Shown: positions 11,770 through 24,324, numbered from the stretch's first letter. The stretch: DNA of 64,000 nt from Triatoma infestans (GCA_011037195.1 JAAEAF010001125.1:124001-188000); one strand, 5' to 3'. Numbers and translations: made by a program. Notes: generated from the letters alone by a model not told the origin.

Positions 11770-12127
11770 TATCGTCATCGGCCACAAAATGAAGCAGACT
11801 TCTACAAAAAAAACAATCTCTAGTATTTTTTAATATTCCCAATCCAACCATTTATTCTAGAGATCAACATCAGGTGATAGCTTGCTTCATTCTGCTGTTA
11901 TGACAATTGTGTGAAAGAAATGCTTCATTCTGGTGATCGGTTTCGGGCGAGTTCGCCCATCATCCCCATGTCTTGATAAACAGCGTAATATCACGGACTC
12001 GATAGGGCAGTATCAGCTAACACAATGCTGATCAAGGCATTCTGAAGGTAGGCGAATACTCTTTACTTGGTGACCACAAAATGAAGCAGACTATCATATG
12101 ATGTTTCTAGCCCTGCGAAACCAACCT
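11770..12127. mobile_element. diverged family B copies, partly inverted
   Basis: Pieces on both strands match family B. These are GGCCACAAAATGAAGCAGAC near 11788 (the minus-oriented sense), the hairpin block TTTCGGGCGAGTTCGCCCAT at 11941-11960 on the plus strand, and GACCACAAAATGAAGCAGAC near 12072 running to CTGCGAAACCAACC. Two opposed arms suggest an old inverted dimer like the one at 59069-59390. Boundaries and a target duplication could not be fixed. Confidence 0.55.
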
Positions 12128-15100
12128 ATTCCTTTCTGACAACAATCTATTGTTATCTTAACTATTTTCTTAAAAATAATCCAGTCGTTAGAGGATTATT
12201 TATTGTAAATAATTACTTAAATGAAATATGAATAAAATATAATCTAAGCATTTGTTATAATGGTTTTGAAATTGGTAATAAATGGTTATTATCTATTCAA
12301 TAAAATTCACTAATATAGAAGGAATAGCTAGTTGTTTAAGTAATACAGGTTAGGATAAAAGAATCAACCAAGCGACTGAATGACTATACGGTAAGCCGTT
12401 ATGAGGCCCCCACATGTTGCCATAATATGTATAGTATTATAAACGATTAAATATATCATTTTGATCGAACAGTGGACTTCATGGCCATATCTGGGCATTC
12501 ACAAGTTATAAAATAGGAAAAAAAGTCAACAAATTGAAAGTTATCACAGATATTTTACAAACAAAGCCAAGCAAAAAATTAATTCCTTATTATTATTATT
12601 ATTACTGTATAGACAGAAAATAAATTTGGAAATTTAGCTGTTTTCTCTAAATATGCATTTTCATTATGGAAACAGAAAATTTTATTAAAATGGTAAATTG
12701 ATCTATTGTGATTTTCAGTTCTAAGTAAGTTTAGTGTACAAAGTTAAATACAATTGTTGAACTTTGCTGTTAAGTCTTGACATGTAAAGCGGGAATTAAG
12801 TTTGAGCTTATATTTATAAGTTTGGAGTTACAGAGAGTTTACCGAAGTGATGAGACGCACCTGGGATTCCAATTAGAATATTTAACTGTTTAAAGTGTGC
12901 GCTCACAACTAAGTTGTTAGGTAGATATATACATGTACAGTAGAAAGTTTGTATTCTTTTTTTCATCTTAGTTCAACTTTACACCTAATTAAGAAAACCT
13001 ATTGAACATTTCAAATAACAATTAAACAGTACTCAAGGTTTTTTTTTCTTCTAAGAAATAAAACTAGAATTAACGCTAAATACTCGGATGAGCTAGTCTA
13101 CGCGGCTGGCGCTTTACCAATATGTAATTAATTGACTAACAGATGCTGCCTAAAACTACAGGAAGTATCTGAATAACTGTCTTATCGATACTCTGCCAAA
13201 GTAGGTCAAGTATTAAGCTCCTTAATAGAAGTGATTGTGTCAAATAGAATTTACAACCGCAATTTTCCAGGATATTCCAACTTGATATTCACTTATTCCA
13301 AAACCTAATGAAAGTGCCAGATTTTGAACAAGACTCTAAAATCTCTAAATTTTGTTTCAACTATTTTCCCGGAAAAAATATTTGAAGAATAACTTTGGGA
13401 AGAGCTATATATATCTAACTGATAAGTACCCCTTTCAAATCTGCCGGGCACAAGAAAATATGTTTGCAAAACTAGAAAATTGATGATAAAAATTCAAAAA
13501 CTGCAGTAAAGAGGAAGCTTCAGTTAGATTTTTTACAGATGTTGAAAATACGGTATTTCTGAAAGCAATGGCTTTGAGAAATATTAAACAATATTTATTA
13601 TTATTTTCACAGTGAAAAGTGTATATCGATTTTTCGTTTCGGATGCGTTAGTTTAACCTTTATATGTATGGAAAAGGGGTCTAGTAACTTTTTCAGGGAT
13701 CTTCGCGTCTCTGCAGGTTCCCCGCACGAACAACACAAAGTTGATGTGTGCAACCATAGAGTTTAGTGACCCCCAGGCAAACTGTATCTCACTATTCAAC
13801 ACCTCACTCACACTCACACATTGCAGATTTTACAAACTGATGACATTCCATGTACGTTTGTTAAAACATTGTGTTTACACTGACGAGCAAGATAGCCCAA
13901 AATAAATCTTTTAGGTCATAGAGGATTCACCCCTTAATTTATCATTAATTGAACCATGTATTCAACAATTTCAACAAATCTAGTTTGGCAAATTAGAAAG
14001 TGGGTAAAGATAAATAACACAAAAAGGAAAACAAATGTTTGACTGTCCCAGTAGGAAAGGGGCAACTAGTTCTTTAGGGACCTTTTTGAAGTTCTGCAGT
14101 ACATCGTAAGATACAACAACACTGCCTTCTAATCCTCAAAATCCTAGCAGAGGTAGTTGATCTATAGAACTACTTGTGATTGGCTAAGCATAGTAAATCT
14201 CTTGCCTACCTCCATCGACATTTACAAATATTTTGTGTAAAAACACTGATATTAAGGAGTTATAGTGGATTGGTTTTAGATCATAACAGTTTAATAGCTA
14301 GTTGCTTTAAACCTCTCCATATTGACAAGTCCCCCCAAACTGGACTAACATTTTCTATATTGAGATGTATGCTACCTTACAGCGAAGTCTGTTAACAGCG
14401 AAGAGGCTACTTTTTCAATCATAAACCATTAAACATGACGTGCATTGTGGTTAAAACCAAACTGTTTTGGTTACAGCTGCTTGCTACAGCAATGCTAGCC
14501 ACAATCATATAATTTTCCAAAAAATACATAATATAATAACTATAAATTATAAAAATGACTTTTTTTTTTAACATTCTGACATTCTATTTCACAGAACAAA
14601 AAAAAAGTCAATTAAATATGGGACACCGCAAGATCAGTGAGGGCAAAATAGCGTAAAAAAATATTCTTTTTAAATATACATATGAACAATTCAGAAACTT
14701 TTTTATAGTTTGTAAGAGGCATTTAATAATCCAGCGTAGAGGTTTGCAAGAATTATCCACTAAATTAAATAGGCAAACGTCAATTATAAAAGATTATTTG
14801 AGCAATATTTCAAAATCGATAGATAGTGTTAATATTATAAGGAAAAATACACTATTTATACGAGAAAAGTTACGAGAAAAAATTTATAGTAAAATTAATT
14901 TTAAATTTTACTTGATGCGATAAGGAAACATACTTAAAGTTTATTACGAGTTAGTGGAAGACATCTCTCATCGTTATCCTCTTCGCAGACAATAGAAATT
15001 ACAATCTCCAATTTACATTTTTTATATCAAGTATGATATAGTTAATTTAAAATTATACATGAATAAACAAGCGTTAAATAAAATTTTAATGGTATGCGAA

Positions 15101-16599
15101 AAAGGAAACCAAGTTCTTGAAAAAGACAATGGAAAAATCTGTTATGAGTGTGTATCAAGGACATTTCTAACAGCTTAGTCTTGAAAAAGAAATGAGAAGC
15201 GGATGAGATAAGCATCACTAGATAGGTGAATTAAAAAAAATCAACTCCAGGCCACGTTTTTTGGATTTTTTGTTTTTAATGCGTCTTATTATATTATTGT
15301 TTTGTTAATAACAGGGTTCAATAATTTTTTAAAAAACAAAAAATTAAATAAAATTGTTTTTAACAAAGTAGTTTCTTTTCATTTCCCATGTTCAATTAGT
15401 ATTTCTAAATAAATCATGTTTTCATTCACTTACATATGTATTTGTTTTATTTAGTTATTTTTTTTTTTTTTGTGGGAGAACATCTTGAACATACAGAAGC
15501 CTCGTACTAATAATGGAGAATTAAACTTGACATTTACACCACCAGATTGCCAACCACTATCAACAATGCAGACACATCCAATTCCACGTAACTACATTAT
15601 CTGGGACTTTAATTAAACAGTCGACTAACTTGGAACCCACAAACAAGACAAAAAGTAGGAACCAAAAAATGAAAACACCATTTCGACCATTGTGGAAGTA
15701 ATGGAGCAGATTTTTGGAAACTAACATCCGCGAAACTAATATATATATATTGACATAGAAATGACACTTTACAAGGAGTCCGTCGAAACAGCTTCCCCAG
15801 AAATTAATAACATCAATTATTTAGGCAAAATATTTAACGAAATAACTAATGTTTAAATTATCATAATTAAATAAACTTAATGAGATAGCATTGTCAGTAA
15901 AAGAATTGCGAACCTTCATTATAAGCAATTATTAAAAAATTAATTAAGAATAAAAGAACTTATTTAAGAATTAATTGTCCCTCACGCCATGTACCCTCTA
16001 GTGTCAGTGTTAATTTATTTACTAATTGTGTAACTACACAGTTGTAAATTTCCATCAATAAGAATAAAAAAAAAAAATTAATGTTTTAAGAATTAATTAA
16101 TAATAATTTTATGAATTATTGGAGAGAGACATTTGGAAAGTCAATTTCACAGGAATTTATAATTGTGAAAATTCTATTTAGAAAAATAAAAAAGCGTTTT
16201 TAAATTTTAGAGAGAACAAATAACTTCAAAGAGCTGAATTGATTTACAGAATCAATCAGGTTCTTTCTGCTTGCTTTAAGCAATATTTTTGTTGAAAAAT
16301 GCTTATTTCTAAATTTGACAACTACTACTACTGAATTACTGGGGGAAATTGTAAAATAATATTAATCAAATAACGAATAAACAAACTTGATAATTAGTTT
16401 TTTTTTTAATTCTGGTATTCAACATTGACAAGACTTTATCTGTCCAAGAAGTCAGCGTTCTCACGGGTTACGACAGCTCAGTATATCTTGTACAGGCTTC
16501 AAGACAGTACACAACATACGATACCGGACATAAGACACAACGCACACGCGCATAAACACACACCCCGACTCACAGAAATCTCAGGGTACAGCATACAGC
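12128..16599. other. AT-rich DNA, no gene recognised
   Basis: No intact gene is seen. Two similar short blocks (AAAGGGG followed by ACT/CTAG and AGGGA, then TCTGCAG) at about 13668-13725 and 14053-14105 may be old repeat copies. A plus-strand peptide VILFADNR near 14960-14985 recalls an RT active-site box but has no support around it. From 15180 to 16420 the sequence is very AT-rich. Confidence 0.5.
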
Positions 16600-16770
16600 T
16601 ACCTTCCCTAGGATGGAGAAGCTGGTTTGACAGCTTTAAGGGGGCAGGCCCTCCACCAAACTAGGAGTCAACGGGCTAATAACCAGTTATCCTGAATTCA
16701 CATGAATACGATACCTGACTGAGGAGGCCAAGGTCCTGTGTGGATCGTAGAGCCAAGAAAGAAGAACAGA
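16600..16770 (+). pseudogene. possible 3' scrap of an RTE-like retrotransposon
   Basis: GAGGAGGCCAAGGTCCTG at about 16725-16742, followed by GTAGAGCCAAGAAAGAAGAA, resembles the 3' coding end of the RTE-like fossil at 50430-50485 (GAGGAGGCCAAGACTCGCG, GTAGAGCCAAGTGAAGAAGA). The block before it is less AT-rich than its surroundings but could not be aligned by eye. The open frame 16425-16664 shows no recognisable domain. Confidence 0.35.
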
Positions 16771-16779
16771 CTATTTTAG

Positions 16780-17440
16780 CTGACTGCCATTATTAAATTC
16801 TAATTGATAAATTTTCTTGAAATTTACAACGTTTACACCCGCGGCGTCACTTTTACACAATGGAGATTATGGGAATAGTTACTGCAGCATCCTCTAGCTC
16901 CTACAGCAAAAGCCTCCACTAGTAAGTTAAAATTAATCCTAACTCACAAATCTTCAAGAACCTCTTGATAATCAAGTTTTCCGGAAAAATATTTCAAATA
17001 AAAGTGCTAGGGTTTATATGGGTGCAGTAAGCATAGCAAGTTTAAGGAAACCCTCAGAAACCTATTCAGTAAAAACACACTTCCGGTTGATCGATTTTCT
17101 TCAATTTTGGAATTCGAGCATTGTATGTAAAATTATGCCTTAAGATTATTACGTATAAAAGAGAGAAGAATCATCATATATTGAAGCTTTAGAGGAAAAC
17201 TCTCCCTAAAAGCAATTTTTCTAGGCAAAAGTTTCAAATAAAGGTAATAGATATTTACATGTGTTACAGCAGGTATAAAGAAAATTGTATAAACAAAAAA
17301 ATATATAAAATTGAAATTTTTTTGTTTTTTAGATATTAGTTCGCACTTACACATAAACCATTCGCTGAAAGCAATATTTTTCGCACTCAGCGGACCCCCG
17401 GAAAAAATTCAAATTCGAAAATTTGTACACAACCATACTT
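16780..17440 (+). repeat. family A repeat with two internal units
   Basis: The head remnant is at 16788-16830 (TCTAATTGATAAATTTTCTTG). Unit 1 is at 16975-17115 (CCGGAAAAATATTTCAAATA, CACACTTCCGGTTGATCGAT). A second unit at 17215-17430 has GTTTCAAATAAAGGTAATAG, CCATTCGCTGAAA and TCAAATTCGAAAATTTG. The last tail hairpin is lost. Confidence 0.7.
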
Positions 17441-18224
17441 CTAAGGAAGTAAAAATTATGGTAATATAAAATGTTCTTTCATCTAAAAAAAATAAATAAA
17501 TACAAATATCATATTGGGCTCAAAGAATCTAATAATTCAAAACAGTCCTGAATTTGAAATTGGAAACAAAAATTTGTATTCATTATTTTCAGTACTAAAA
17601 TGATATGTAGCTTATTAATAAATTTATAATTAAATTCCGAAGTGGCACTTAGTAGCGACTCTGGTTGTAATTGCCAGAAACTTGGAGACAGGATTAGGGA
17701 CAAGTTTACCTCCTACATCCAAAATCGCCACCTTACCTGGAAGGCCTTGGCCCCATTAAAATAGCTGTATGTCAAACATATTATATACTAGTACCGACTA
17801 CAAATTTATTGACATAATTGCTAGCTAACAGTTAAAAAAATAGAAAAAGATTATAAAAATTTAAATAAAAAGTAAATAACTGAAAAGTAAATGTCTCCAG
17901 TAAAGAAGTTTACAAATTTCAAAGATATACTTTAAATTTAAAAATACAAAGCTGCCTAATTAAGCTGGAATTCAATAAAATCAAAATTGTGCTTTTTCTT
18001 CTTTTGAAACTTTGCCATTCTACGAATATAAAAAATTGTATTACTGAGTGTGATGAGCAACAAAATAGAAAAAAAATAGATGAAAAACACTAGAAAAAAA
18101 AATCGGAGTTCGATGAATACAAAATAAGTATTATAACTAACCAAAAAAAAAGTACCTAAACTTATAATCGGTAAATTAACCCAATTCTAGCGTACAAAAT
18201 TTTTTTTTTCTTGGAACAATTTTT

Positions 18225-18870
18225 TACTTTCTCTTAGTGGTAGTAAGTATTGCGATCGTGTCAAATTTTCTAAATTGAGTTTTCATCGGAACTACATGTT
18301 TGAAGAGTTCCTCCGAGTACGAACACAATGTATTAGTGAATGGTCTGTGAGTGCGGGTGAGCGTACACAATATCTCAAAAACAAAACAATTGCAAGAAGC
18401 TTAAACTTGGACACTTGCAGGAAGCTTCAATTTGAAAACCCAACGATTTTCATTAAAACTCCATGCACTAATCTATATACTCAAATTACTGTCACTTTCA
18501 TTTGTAAAATTTTTAGCGGAAAATTTATTTTTTGGGGGGAGGAAACTAAGCTGAAGTAGTACTTCAGTGTAATTGTACCACCTCGGAATTTAGAAAATAC
18601 CTCAGAAGCAATGCTACAATTCTAAATATGAAGGAAAACTGTTAACTTTCCAGAATAAGTTTGAGTTTTTTGGAATTTTCTTGATAACGACTATAATGAT
18701 TTCCTTTAAACTTGGAATAATGACTGCACAGATAAACGTACCATTGTCTTTTGTAAGTTTTTCTAAAAAAAATTTTTTATGCAGTTTTGCATAATTTGTG
18801 GCATTAAATTTCAATATTATTGGCGGGCGCTCTCTATTTGAGTATAATGCAATCACTTCTTAATGCCTAA
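18225..18870 (-). repeat. family A repeat, minus strand
   Basis: The minus-oriented tail GTAAGTATTGCGATCGTGTC starts at 18243. Next come TTGAGTTTTCATCGGAACTA, then ATATCTCAAAAACAAAAC, and from about 18650 the unit blocks (TTTTTTGGAATTTTCTTG, TTTCCTTTAAACTTGGAAT, GCATAATTTGTGGC). Overlapping open frames at 18275-18559 and 18614-18856 are translations of the repeat. Confidence 0.7.
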
Positions 18871-18929
18871 TCACAAATTGGACAAATGGGTAAAATCTCA
18901 AGGAAGATTCTTCTCGACCGTTGCTTGTA

Positions 18930-19264
18930 TAGAGGAAAAGGATCGTGAGTTTCGGTCTTTTTTTGAAAAAAATAAAAAAAACTTAAATTCTTGCCAACGT
19001 TTCGGCAAATATATTGTCTTTTTCAAGGCATAAAAAATAAAAACTATTAAATAATCTTTAAAACATATCAAACTTGAAAACTTATTTATAATTTTGTAAA
19101 TAAGTTTTCAAGTTTGATATGTTTTAAAGATTATTTAATAGTTTTTTATTTTTATTATTTTTTATGCCTTGAAAAAGACATTATATTTGTCGAAACGTTG
19201 GCAAGAATTAAGTTTTTTTTATTTTTTTCAAAAAAAGACCGAAACTCACGATCCTTTTCCTCTA
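18930..19264. mobile_element. near-perfect long palindrome (fold-back element, family C)
   Basis: The left arm 18930-19088 and the right arm 19097-19264 are reverse complements apart from a few substitutions and small indels, with only 8 nt between them. The ends read TAGAGGAAAAGG and CCTTTTCCTCTA. Each arm contains a hairpin-GAAAC motif (GACA, loop, TGTC, GAAACGTTGG in the right arm). There is no coding capacity. TA at each end could be a TA target duplication. Arm identity this high implies a recent insertion or arm-to-arm correction. Confidence 0.85.
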
Positions 19265-20920
19265 AAATCTGAAGGTTAAAGAACTTTGCCGTTTTAAATG
19301 AAACTGAATTAACAGCAACAAGAGAAAGTCGTTGTATAGAATATTTGTATTATTGGCCCTCAAATAATGTACCATCGCAATGCTATTCACATTTATATAC
19401 TTTCGAGTTAGGCAATTATCTAATACTGAAAGCATCATACTAAAAGATAAATTAAAAATTAAATATAACCAAGAAATTTTGACTAGCAAAAATTAAATAA
19501 GAAATACAAATTAGCTATAAATTTCAATGGGTGCGTTCACTAGATAAATATTTTGTGTGTGTGTATGTCTATGTTTTATATTTCTAAAATTAGCAATGAC
19601 GTTAATCTTGTATATAAACATATGTCTAAGAATGAGTACGTAACGTTGTTCTGTATAGAAGTGATTGGAGAAAAACGTAGAAAGAAAGAAGTTTGCGCTG
19701 GACCATTCCAAACAAAGGTAACCATTCATAATAATAGGTGACTCATTAACAATGATTATCTTATTCTGCCAATCCTATTGGCTTCCACTATTTAACTTCT
19801 TTTTCCGTATTAAATAATAACAATGGGGGGGGGGGAGGACTATTCTTTTTTATATCACTTTCTAGTAATGTTTGAGTTTTTTAACATTGAATACGTTTTT
19901 TAGGAGGCATCTATTTGGTAAAAAGCGAACCTTTTTTCTCATAAAAAAGCAAACGTTTCTCGCATGATAAACCAAACGAAGTTTTCTCATAGCAGGATAG
20001 TTGAGGAGAGAGGTAGTTTCGGGGAGGTTGAAGAACGTATTCTACGCATGCTGCAACTGTCATATGACAGGTACCGTTTGAATTTTTGTTTTTCTAATTA
20101 CATTGCTCCAACTATTAAACATATTGTGACAATTACAATAATAACTAGCGTAAAAAGTATAATAAATGGTCTTTAAAATTTCAAAATGTAACTTGATTAT
20201 TTTCAGAATTCTTTTTCAACTACTGTCCACATTTGTAAAAATTATCTGCAGCACACTTCAAACAGAAATGTCATTTAGAGGAAAAGATCATTACGTATTG
20301 CACAAAATGCCATTAAAATTTATTTTATCCAAATCTAATGTATGAAACAGAAGTGAATGAATGATCTTTATACAAAATAATAATAATAAAAACAACAACA
20401 AAACGCAATAACAATAACGGGGACTTCTTCAATATCATCATCATCATCATCATCAGAAAACAATGGTAAAATTTCCATTCATATATAAATTCTGGAAAAA
20501 ATGCCCTGTTGAATAGATACTAATTTTTACTATAAACTACAAAGTAAGAATGTTATTCAAGCAAACGGTTGAGGCGGGACATAAATAAATAGGGCTGTCA
20601 GCGAGTTGCCCATTAAACCAATCAACAACTTTTCCAAAAAACACCCGAGTCCACTATCAATCTTCTTGATAGACCCCCCTAGGCAAGTATTAGAAAAAAA
20701 TACAAGCAGGATTGATTAGCCTCATCTATAAATATCCTTTTCGCAATGTGCCTTCCAAATTATCAAATCTTACTCAATTATGTTGTTGACACGTGAATGT
20801 TAAACAGCCATAACTGCTGTATGAACATCAAGATCGCGAGTATAACTCATTACAGGTTTCTTTCACAAACCGAATTACGACATTTTTTAAAGTTTAGCTC
20901 CTCTCCATTAATACACCCAG
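19265..20920. other. AT-rich DNA, ATC microsatellite
   Basis: No gene is recognised. An (ATC)n run is at about 20434-20456 and a G run at about 19825-19835. The block 20570-20700 is less AT-rich but unassigned. Confidence 0.5.
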
Positions 20921-20924
20921 CTAC

Positions 20925-21262
20925 AGATATCGTCGATGACCACGAAAAGAAGTAAGCAATCGCGGAAAATATCTCTGAAATTAAAAGAAAATCGTTGGAA
21001 CCGTTTCTGCGAAAAACTATTCAGTAGAATCGCACTTATGGTTGTCGGATATTGACCGAAACCTTGGTGTGGCATGATGCGGTGGTGGGGGTACCTAAAC
21101 GGAATATCAAGTTTGAACTTCTGGCGATTTATCATTGTTGAGATATTCTAGATACAGATCTAAAACCTCAAACGATCTTCAACACATCTATTTTTGGTGG
21201 AAACTCAATTTTGAAACTTTGAAGCAATCGCAATACATCCTGTTAGGGATTAAGACAAAGTA
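20925..21262 (+). repeat. family B end fragment followed by family A central and tail blocks
   Basis: The stretch 20928-20980 (TCGTCGATGACCACGAAAAG through GGAAAATATCTCTGA) is a 5'-truncated family B piece with its usual CTCTGA end. Family A follows directly: GAAAATCGTTGGAACCGTTT, TGATGCGGTGG, TACCTAAACGGAATATCAAG, GGTGGAAACTCAATTTTGAA and AGCAATCGCAATACATCC. Confidence 0.7.
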
Positions 21263-22054
21263 ATAAGAACATTTTTAAAAAGGACATTTATTTACAATAC
21301 TTAAGCCCGCTGAATAAATGTTTACTCAACTGCAATAAACAAAGAAACGTTCATAAAAAAAAACTTGTCCCTTATTCCTGAGTTTCGTCAAAACTGTTCA
21401 GAAAATCCCAAGGTTTCTGACAAGATGATGATTTTAAGATATAAGTTTTAAAATGTGATCTTCCTTAACACTAATTAATTGCGCTATTCATAATTCTAAG
21501 AAAACAATCACGTTCTTTTAATCCCTATAGTAACTGTTGTTCATTAAAATGCAATTCAAATAGAAACTTATGACATATTGTATTCAAACATGATTCACCT
21601 AATAATTCCTGGTGATATATTATATTATACAATTTTTTTCATTAGCCACATATGAGTAATATATGTGTGGATATATTAATTAATAATGGGATTTTTTTTT
21701 TAAATATTAGTGCCGCCAACACCTTCCATTTATATGAATTAATTTCTAGTAATAACTAATCAAGATGTATTGATTATTTAACAGTAAGATTAAAACACAA
21801 GAAGAAAATTTGATATACAAAACCAATTTGTATAATCAGCAATGTGAGACGAAAGCTGGGAAGTTCTGTCAAAAACGTTGAATCTTTGGATATTATTAAT
21901 AAAGTGGGATATGTATGGAATAAAGTGAAAAAAACAAATTAGTTTTTTATTATAATTATTATATAGTAGATATGTTACATATTTTTGATAATGGCGCTTA
22001 AAAAAAAGCAGTTTAATATTCTAAATGTTTAACTTTCATTTTTACTTGATTTTA

Positions 22055-22270
22055 ATTAGGAGGAGCAAGTATCGTATCAACATTTCCAAAATTGTTTCCA
22101 TCGGAGTAGTATGTTTTGAGGTTGCCCAGAAAGCGAAGAAAATGTTTTTAATGAAATGTCCATATACAAAATATCTCAAAAATGAAATAAAAAACCGCAG
22201 TAAGCTCGGCCATGAGACAGGACAGCAAGGTTTATTATCAGTGGGAAGTGCGACTTTAGGGCATATTTTT
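22055..22270 (-). repeat. family A repeat, minus strand
   Basis: GAGGAGCAAGTATCGTATC, CCATCGGAGTAGTATGTTTT, AAAATATCTCAAAAATGA and GGGAAGTGCGACTTTA are minus-oriented family A blocks in order. The 94- and 77-codon frames across it are repeat translations. Confidence 0.65.
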
Positions 22271-23675
22271 TTCATTTTTACACAATTTTCATTAATTTAT
22301 ATATTATAAATAAATACTACAAATTGTGACCATATATCCATAGTATATGTTATATGACTATAAAATTGGGAATTTTTAAATTTTATATTTTATTTTAGAG
22401 TTGAAGTTTGAGTGTTACAAAGAACAAATGAAATGTCACACATAAACTGGACTATCATTATATTTCAAGTAAAAGAAATTGGTCTTGCCTCACCCAAACA
22501 TGAACCAAGATTATATAAAGGGTGAAATAATTTGTATGAACAGATAAAAAATTTGTGAATTAAAAAGAATGAAAGCAGGGTTCCGCTTAAAGTTACTGAA
22601 CAGTGCTTGAAATGCAACACACTAATTCAAGAAGCCGAAACTTCAAATTAGGGGTTCTGTAAATTTGTAAGTTATTATTCTAAGTAATTATTTCTTAATC
22701 TCATATTAACATATTTAATGACAGGAGATTTTGATAATTTATCTATTTATCTCTATTTTTGAATTACATATATATATTTCTTATAATGTTTATTTCTTTT
22801 TTTTATTATACATCCCCTCCAAAATTCAGATAAACACAAACCTCACGAGAACTCATATTGACAAGAATCCAACAACAAAATACTGCAAATTATAATAATT
22901 ATGTAATTATTTTCTCTTTATTAATTTAAATTTATCTGCTGCCCCCTCCCCGCCAGTAAAAATGGCAAGTGTGAAGAAAATTTATAAATTAGAATTATAC
23001 TAACACTATCATGAAAGCATTCTTTTTTTTTTTTTAATTGAATTATGTTAAATTCATTAAAAAAAGTGACTGTTAAAATGATTTAGATACTACAGAGAAA
23101 CCAATTAAAGGCAACAAGATAAAAAAAAAGAGCGAAATGATTAAGTGTTAGCCTAAACCTACTATCAAGTTTTAAACTTCCTGTAACTGTTACTTCATTT
23201 GAATACGATCTAACTGGGAATTAGGAATTATTTACACAAAAATGTGCTTTAAGACGAATAATTTGATTAGATCATTGAATTTTAATTTGGGCTTAAAATG
23301 AACATTTTGCCCATTAAACGATAAGTAGCATTAGATAAATATGTCCTTTTTATATATTTTTTCTGGTATTTCGACAGCTAAAGTCACTAGTGCCTTTCGA
23401 ATATTTTTCCTTTTTAAATAAAAACAATTACAATGAACAGTATTTTATTTCTTATGAATATTAATTGTTTTTTGCGCATTAAAAAGATAAAAACATATAA
23501 ATAAATAAATATCTTTATTAAGAAAAAAAAAAAAAGAATAATAATTGCAAGTGGCATAATAACTTTTACAAATAAAATAATTAATGAAATAATTTCCATT
23601 ATTTAAAATCCCACCCCTAACTTAGTACACCACTACACAATTAATTAAATCTTATGCCTTTTTCTGTTTGAAAAA
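22271..23675. other. AT-rich DNA, no feature recognised
   Basis: No gene or well-supported repeat is visible, only T- and A-runs and a short AAAGTGACTGTTAAAA-type stretch. Confidence 0.5.
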
Positions 23676-23849
23676 ATCTGGTGTGAAACACTCTCACGTC
23701 ATTCTCTAACTGAAGTTTACACAGATTTAAGTGACAAAGTTTCTTGCTTGTCTTCAACTTTTATATCAAATGGAGAATCTTAAAAACAATAAAATGACTC
23801 TTTATTTTAAGAAGCAAGCAGTGTTCCCCTCCCCCCTCCACCCACAAAC

Positions 23850-24012
23850 TTCTTTAAATGAAGAGTTAGTGTGAAACTAAGTCTCTGTACGAGTCTGTGT
23901 TGGCACACTGTCTGAAAAGCGCATCCTGAAGATGGGCGAACGCCCGAAACCGATCGATGACCACAAAATGAAGCAGGCTTCCACGGAAAATGTCTCTGAT
24001 TCTTTAAATGAA
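23850..24012 (+). mobile_element. family B monomer with 13-bp target-site duplication
   Basis: TTCTTTAAATGAA occurs exactly at 23850-23862 and 24000-24012 and flanks a 137-bp insert. The insert contains GAGTCTGTGTTGGCACACTG, the hammerhead-like block at 23922-23960, GACCACAAAATGAAGCAGGC and the terminus GGAAAATGTCTCTGA. The interrupted family A sequence (TCTTTAAATGAACTTTC) reads through correctly if the insert and one repeat are removed. Variable 12-14 bp duplications indicate target-primed reverse transcription rather than a cut-and-paste transposase. Frames at 23877-24161 and 23932-24126 are translations of the repeat. Confidence 0.85.
23922..23960 (+). ncRNA. hammerhead-ribozyme-like motif in family B
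   Basis: In order: CATC (stem I, strand 2), CTGAAGA (matches the core CUGANGA), an extra T, GGGC-GAAC-GCCC (stem II hairpin), GAAA, then CCGATC ending at a GATC-type cleavage position, and GATG (stem I, strand 1), which pairs with CATC. A canonical hammerhead has the stem II G-C pair directly after CUGANGA; here one T intervenes, so activity is uncertain. Helix III would be very short and could form only as a dimer. Such minimal dimeric hammerheads are known in satellites and Penelope-like elements. Confidence 0.4.
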
Positions 24013-24324
24013 CTTTCTAGGAAGAACGTGCCCGATAAAAGTGACCAGGTCTGTGTAGTCATAATTAGTGTAACAAATGTAATGAAAACTGTCAGTGTTT
24101 TTATGGATAAAATCGTAGAAAACTGAAATAATTTCAGTAAACACGCACATTTTAACAACATATTTAATTCTACTTAATATTATTTAGATCATAGAATTTT
24201 ACAATAAACTGAAATAGCACTGCCCAACTGAAAACATTCCCTACCACCCCCCAGAACCGCCTTAAATGAATTTTCCCAGAAAATGTTCCAAATAAAAATT
24301 ACTAGCTCTTAATATGGGTAGAGG

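Noticed and set aside
14930..15190. VILFADNR as an RT catalytic box of another retrotransposon
   Set aside because: Only a few residues match, no other RT motif is in order around it, and the following frames are not RT-like.
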